Source: Geodermatophilus africanus (lineage in GTDB: Bacteria; Actinomycetota; Actinomycetes; Mycobacteriales; Geodermatophilaceae). From it: a stretch of 64,000 nt of DNA. Positions 61,247-64,000 of this stretch are shown here, one piece after another (within the stretch, counting starts at the first letter, position 1; each line of letters opens with the position of its first letter). Made by a program: the position numbers and the translations under genes. Below the pieces are notes generated by a model that worked only from the letters and a program-made list of their open reading frames with translations, searched no databases and was not told the DNA's origin. The stretch is taken from positions 1-64,000 of the forward strand of contig NZ_FNOT01000018.1 in the NCBI RefSeq assembly GCF_900107105.1, given 5' to 3'.

Positions 61247-61450
61247 TCAGCGGACAGGAGCCGCTCCGTCGTCCGGGTCCCGCCGGGCGGCCTCGTCCCG
61301 CAGGGCGGCTTCCTCCTCGGCCTCGCCCTCCAGCCGGTGGGCCTCCCCGTGCAGCTGCGCGGCGGCGTCCCCGTGGGACTCGCCGTACACTTCCTCGGCT
61401 CGGCCGACCAGCTCCTCGACCTTGGCCTTGGCCCTGTCCCAGATGCTCAT
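61247..61450 (-). CDS. CsbD-like small helical protein
   Basis: 67 residues from ATG 61450. Amphipathic helix MSIWDRAKAKVEELVGRAEE followed by an acidic helical tail (EGEAEEEAALRDEAARRD). This pattern matches CsbD-type general-stress proteins, though the similarity is only in style. A gene-end repeat lies upstream of it. Confidence 0.55.
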   Translation of the reverse strand: MSIWDRAKAKVEELVGRAEEVYGESHGDAAAQLHGEAHRLEGEAEEEAALRDEAARRDPDDGAAPVR

Positions 61451-61493
61451 GCACCCATTCTCCGCCGAGCGCGCGGCGGCCGGTCGGCCCCCG

Positions 61494-61574
61494 TGCAGGA
61501 GAAGGACCCCGTCCTCCTCACCCTCGCGAGCTCGGGGCGAGCCTCGGGACGGGGCCGGGGGCAGGGACCTTCTC
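61494..61574 (-). repeat. Gene-end repeat family copy with hairpin
   Basis: Directly after the moaD stop on the minus strand: GAGAAGGTCCCTGCCCCCGG and so on, with CCCCGTCC (61507-61514) and GGACGGGG (61547-61554) as hairpin arms, at nearly the same spacing as the copy at 40.5 kb. Confidence 0.7.
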
Positions 61575-61817
61575 TCAGCCACCGGCGAAGGGCGGCAGCA
61601 CGTCGACGACGGCGCCCGGTGCCAGCGCCAGCGACCGGTCCCGGGTCGAGGTGCCGTCGACGAGGAACGAGCAGGCGGTGAGCACCTTCTCCAGGCGCTC
61701 CCCGTGCGACGCCACGAGCTGCCCGACGAGCTCGTCGAGGGTGCCGGCGTCGCGGGTCTCGCTGTCCACGCCGGCGGCGGCGCGGGCCCCGGCGAAGTAG
61801 CGGACGGTGACGGGCAC
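61575..61817 (-). CDS. moaD: Molybdopterin synthase sulfur-carrier subunit
   Basis: 80 residues from GTG 61817, five bases after moaA. Ubiquitin-like fold (VTVRYFAGARAAAGVDSE start) and the C-terminal FAGG, whose final Gly-Gly is thiocarboxylated to donate sulfur to MoaE. The LPPFAGG ending is exactly the family form. It is co-transcribed with moaA. Confidence 0.88.
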   Translation of the reverse strand: MPVTVRYFAGARAAAGVDSETRDAGTLDELVGQLVASHGERLEKVLTACSFLVDGTSTRDRSLALAPGAVVDVLPPFAGG

Positions 61818-61822
61818 GGGCC

Positions 61823-62875
61823 TCAGCCGCCGATGGCCGACATCGGGCGGGCCGGCTGCAGGAAGCTGGGGTCGTCGATCCCGTGCCCGGGGAGCTTGCC
61901 GAGGGTGGCGATCCGCCAGCGGTCGGCCAGCTCCTCGTCGGTGGCGCCGTCGCGCATCGGCGTCCGCAGGTCGGACTCCTCGCGGGCGAACAGGCAGTTG
62001 CGCACCTGGCCGTCGGCGGTCAGCCGGGTGCGGTCGCAGCTGCCGCAGAAGGAGCGGGTCACCGAGGCGATGACGCCGACGGTCGCGGGGCCGCCGTCCA
62101 CCAGCCAGCGCTCGGCCGGCGCGGAGCCGCGCTCCTCGGTGTCCGGGGTGAGGGTGTGCGCCGCCGAGAGGCGCTCGAGGATGTCCTCCGCGGTGACCAT
62201 CTCGCCGCGGGTCCAGGCGTGGTGGGCGTCCAGCGGCATCTGCTCGATGAAGCGCAGCTGGTAGCCGTGCTCCAGGCAGAAGTCCAGCAGCGGGACGGCG
62301 TCCTCCTCGTTCAGCCCGCGCAGCAGGACGGCGTTGACCTTGACCGGCGTGAGCCCGGCGCGCTGGGCGGCGGCCAGGCCGGCGAGGACGTCGTCGAGGC
62401 GGTCGCGGTGGGTGAGCTGCGTGAACCGGTCGCGGTCGACGGTGTCGAGGCTGCAGTTGATCCGGTCGAGGCCGGCGGCGGCCAGCGCGGGGGCGACGCG
62501 GGCCAGGCCGATCGCGTTGGTCGTCAGGCTGACCTCGGGGCGGGGCTGCAGCGCGGTGGCAGCCGCGACGATGCCGACCAGGCCCGGGCGCAGCAGCGGC
62601 TCCCCGCCGGTGAAGCGGACCTCGCGGATGCCCAGCTGCTCGACGCCGATGCGGACCAGCCGGGCGATCTCCTCGTCGGTGAGCACCTCGACCTTGGGCA
62701 GCCAGTCGAGGCCCTCGGGCGGCATGCAGTAGGTGCAGCGCAGGTTGCACCGGTCGGTCAGTGACACCCGCAGGTCGGTCGCCACCCGGCCGTGCCGGTC
62801 TACGAGCCCGCCCGTGCCGGGGGCGGGGTCCGGACGGCGGACTCCCGGGTGGGGGAGCGGGCTGGTCGAGGTCAC
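61823..62875 (-). CDS. moaA: GTP 3',8-cyclase (molybdenum cofactor)
   Basis: 350 residues. Radical SAM cluster Cys-x3-Cys-x2-Cys in TDRCNLRCTYCMPPEG (about 41-56), and a second C-terminal [4Fe-4S] cluster Cys set in SFCGSCDRTRLTADGQVRNC. The GGEPLLR SAM-binding motif and the C-terminal Gly-Gly needed for catalysis (SAIGG) are present. It converts GTP to 3',8-cyclo-dihydro-GTP, the first step of Moco synthesis, with MoaC, which is not in this window. GTG 62875 start. Confidence 0.93.
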   Translation of the reverse strand: MTSTSPLPHPGVRRPDPAPGTGGLVDRHGRVATDLRVSLTDRCNLRCTYCMPPEGLDWLPKVEVLTDEEIARLVRIGVEQLGIREVRFTGGEPLLRPGLVGIVAAATALQPRPEVSLTTNAIGLARVAPALAAAGLDRINCSLDTVDRDRFTQLTHRDRLDDVLAGLAAAQRAGLTPVKVNAVLLRGLNEEDAVPLLDFCLEHGYQLRFIEQMPLDAHHAWTRGEMVTAEDILERLSAAHTLTPDTEERGSAPAERWLVDGGPATVGVIASVTRSFCGSCDRTRLTADGQVRNCLFAREESDLRTPMRDGATDEELADRWRIATLGKLPGHGIDDPSFLQPARPMSAIGG

Positions 62876-62975
62876 CCCCCGAATGTAGTGCGCGGGAGCG
62901 CCGGTGCGCCCCTGCCCGGACGGGCGGTGGGGGGTGACCGGAGCTCCGGTCGCCCCCCACCGGGGGAGTGCTGGG

Positions 62976-63842
62976 TCAGCCGATCGGGGTCGGGTCGACC
63001 GGGTCCGGCGGCACCGGCACCGAGCCCTGGATCCGGTTGCGGGCCTGGCAGTCGGTGGTGCAGTTGGTCGCGCCGGCCGACAGCTCGATCGAGTCCTCGC
63101 CGAGGACGCCGCCCATGCGACCGCCCGAGGCGACCGACCAGCGGGTCGTCGTCCCGTCCTGGTACGTCTTGGTGGCCACCTGGGGGCTGTCCTTGCCGAG
63201 CAGCATGTGGTGCGTCGCGTCGCCGGGGACGCCGTCCCCGAAGTTGACCTTGCCGGTGTACTCGTTGACGAAGTAGAAGAGCGTCGGGCCGAGGGTGTGC
63301 ACGTACTCGACGGCGGTGCCGAACTCCTGCTCCATCTGGAAGATGCCGCCCTGCGGCGCGTCCTTGGCCTGGACCTTGAGCTTGCCCGCGGCGGTGGTGA
63401 ACTCGGCGACCAGGACGCCGTCGCGCAGCCGCAGCTCGCCGATCCGCACGCTGCGCAGCTGGGCCGCGGTGAGCTGCGGCACCTTCGAGGCGAAGACGAC
63501 GGTCGGGGCGGGAACCATCCGCTGGGCGTCCGGCGCGCCGGTGAGCGTGTAGTCGTACACCCCGAGGGTGGCGGGGTCGATCCTGAAGGTCACGTGCCGG
63601 CCGCGGACGGCGATCGATCCGGTCGGGGTGACGTCGCGCAGCCGGGCCTCGGAGCCGGGAGCCGGGTTGGTCGTGCGGCCGTTGACGGTGACGGCGAAGT
63701 CGCCGGCGGTGGCCGTGGTGCCGCCGCCGTCCTCGGTGCCGGTGGGGTCGTCGCCCTTGGCCGCGGCGGTGCCGGGGGCGAGCAGGACGGTGAGGCCGAG
63801 CAGGAGGGCCAGCAGGCGGCGCGGGCGGGGAGTTGCGGACAC
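62976..63842 (-). CDS. Exported protein of unknown function
   Basis: 288 residues with a signal peptide (RRLLALLLGLTVLLAPGTAAA, cleaved after Ala-x-Ala near residue 27). The mature part is beta-rich: TFRIDPATLGVYDYTLTG, later FGDGVPGDATHHMLLGKDSP and a Cys pair NCTTDCQAR that may form a disulfide. It ends in a proline-rich tail PVPPDPVDPTP. No family recognised. Confidence 0.65.
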   Translation of the reverse strand: MSATPRPRRLLALLLGLTVLLAPGTAAAKGDDPTGTEDGGGTTATAGDFAVTVNGRTTNPAPGSEARLRDVTPTGSIAVRGRHVTFRIDPATLGVYDYTLTGAPDAQRMVPAPTVVFASKVPQLTAAQLRSVRIGELRLRDGVLVAEFTTAAGKLKVQAKDAPQGGIFQMEQEFGTAVEYVHTLGPTLFYFVNEYTGKVNFGDGVPGDATHHMLLGKDSPQVATKTYQDGTTTRWSVASGGRMGGVLGEDSIELSAGATNCTTDCQARNRIQGSVPVPPDPVDPTPIG

Positions 63843-64000
63843 GGGGCTCCTTCGACGGGGACGCGGTGCGTGTGCGACCGCTCACAGAGGGTGTATGAAC
63901 CGTCAAGTACCCGACCGGAGGCGCGCCGGGCCGGCCGAAATGCGACGGCGGGGCGCGGGAGTCCGTTGCTACCGTCGCGAGGCCACCCGAGAGACCGGCG
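63843..64000. other. Region beyond the last gene
   Basis: 158 bp upstream of the exported-protein gene, up to the window edge. It presumably holds that gene's promoter; no other feature was seen. Confidence 0.3.

Overview
This window comes from a very GC-rich actinobacterium. The strong third-position G/C bias, frequent GTG starts, a mycothiol-type DinB enzyme, SigE-family sigma factor, PAS/GAF/SpoIIE phosphatases, the large NAD-glutamate dehydrogenase and a 13E12-type HNH gene together suggest a Geodermatophilaceae member (Geodermatophilus, Blastococcus or Modestobacter type). This placement is inference; there is no rRNA here to settle it. No rRNA, tRNA or CRISPR array was seen.

Layout. 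0.2-5.5 kb: glgC, then a translationally coupled chemotaxis run cheB-cheR-cheY-cheX-cheY-cheX-like that lacks cheA, cheW and receptors. 5.6-26.7 kb: housekeeping and signalling genes. These are an RsbW-like kinase and a SpoIIE phosphatase, an alpha/beta hydrolase, an AAA ATPase, a TetR regulator divergent from a membrane protein with two matching operators between them, a DCC-family protein, the 1650-residue NAD-GDH, a DinB-like enzyme, a glutaredoxin-like protein missing its second Cys, an amidase, a second SpoIIE phosphatase, YaaA, formaldehyde dehydrogenase and an SPL-like radical SAM enzyme.

26.8-38.1 kb: a decayed integrative mobilizable element inserted in xthA (exonuclease III). The displaced old 3' end of xthA lies at the left end. 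The living xthA at the right end carries an element-supplied 3' end, and a 72-bp stretch with one mismatch is shared by both ends. The element carries a truncated dienelactone hydrolase, a monooxygenase with an in-frame TAA, a patatin phospholipase, a FUSC-type membrane protein, a frameshifted MOBF relaxase-helicase, an intact excisionase-like HTH protein, and a tyrosine integrase broken by a stop and a frameshift.

38.7-55.7 kb: an LCP cell-wall ligase, a SigE-type ECF sigma with a coupled membrane protein, an acyl-CoA dehydrogenase, small membrane proteins, a carbamoyltransferase, a RecQ-type helicase, a frameshifted HNH endonuclease bracketed by short repeats, a frameshifted DUF2786 protein and a MASE1-GGDEF-EAL c-di-GMP protein. 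55.8-62.9 kb: a molybdenum locus with a TOBE-domain HTH protein, modABC, a MobA/MocA-like transferase, moaE, and moaA-moaD on the other strand, with GAF and CsbD-like genes between. The window ends with an exported protein of unknown function. A family of intergenic repeats sits at gene ends throughout.
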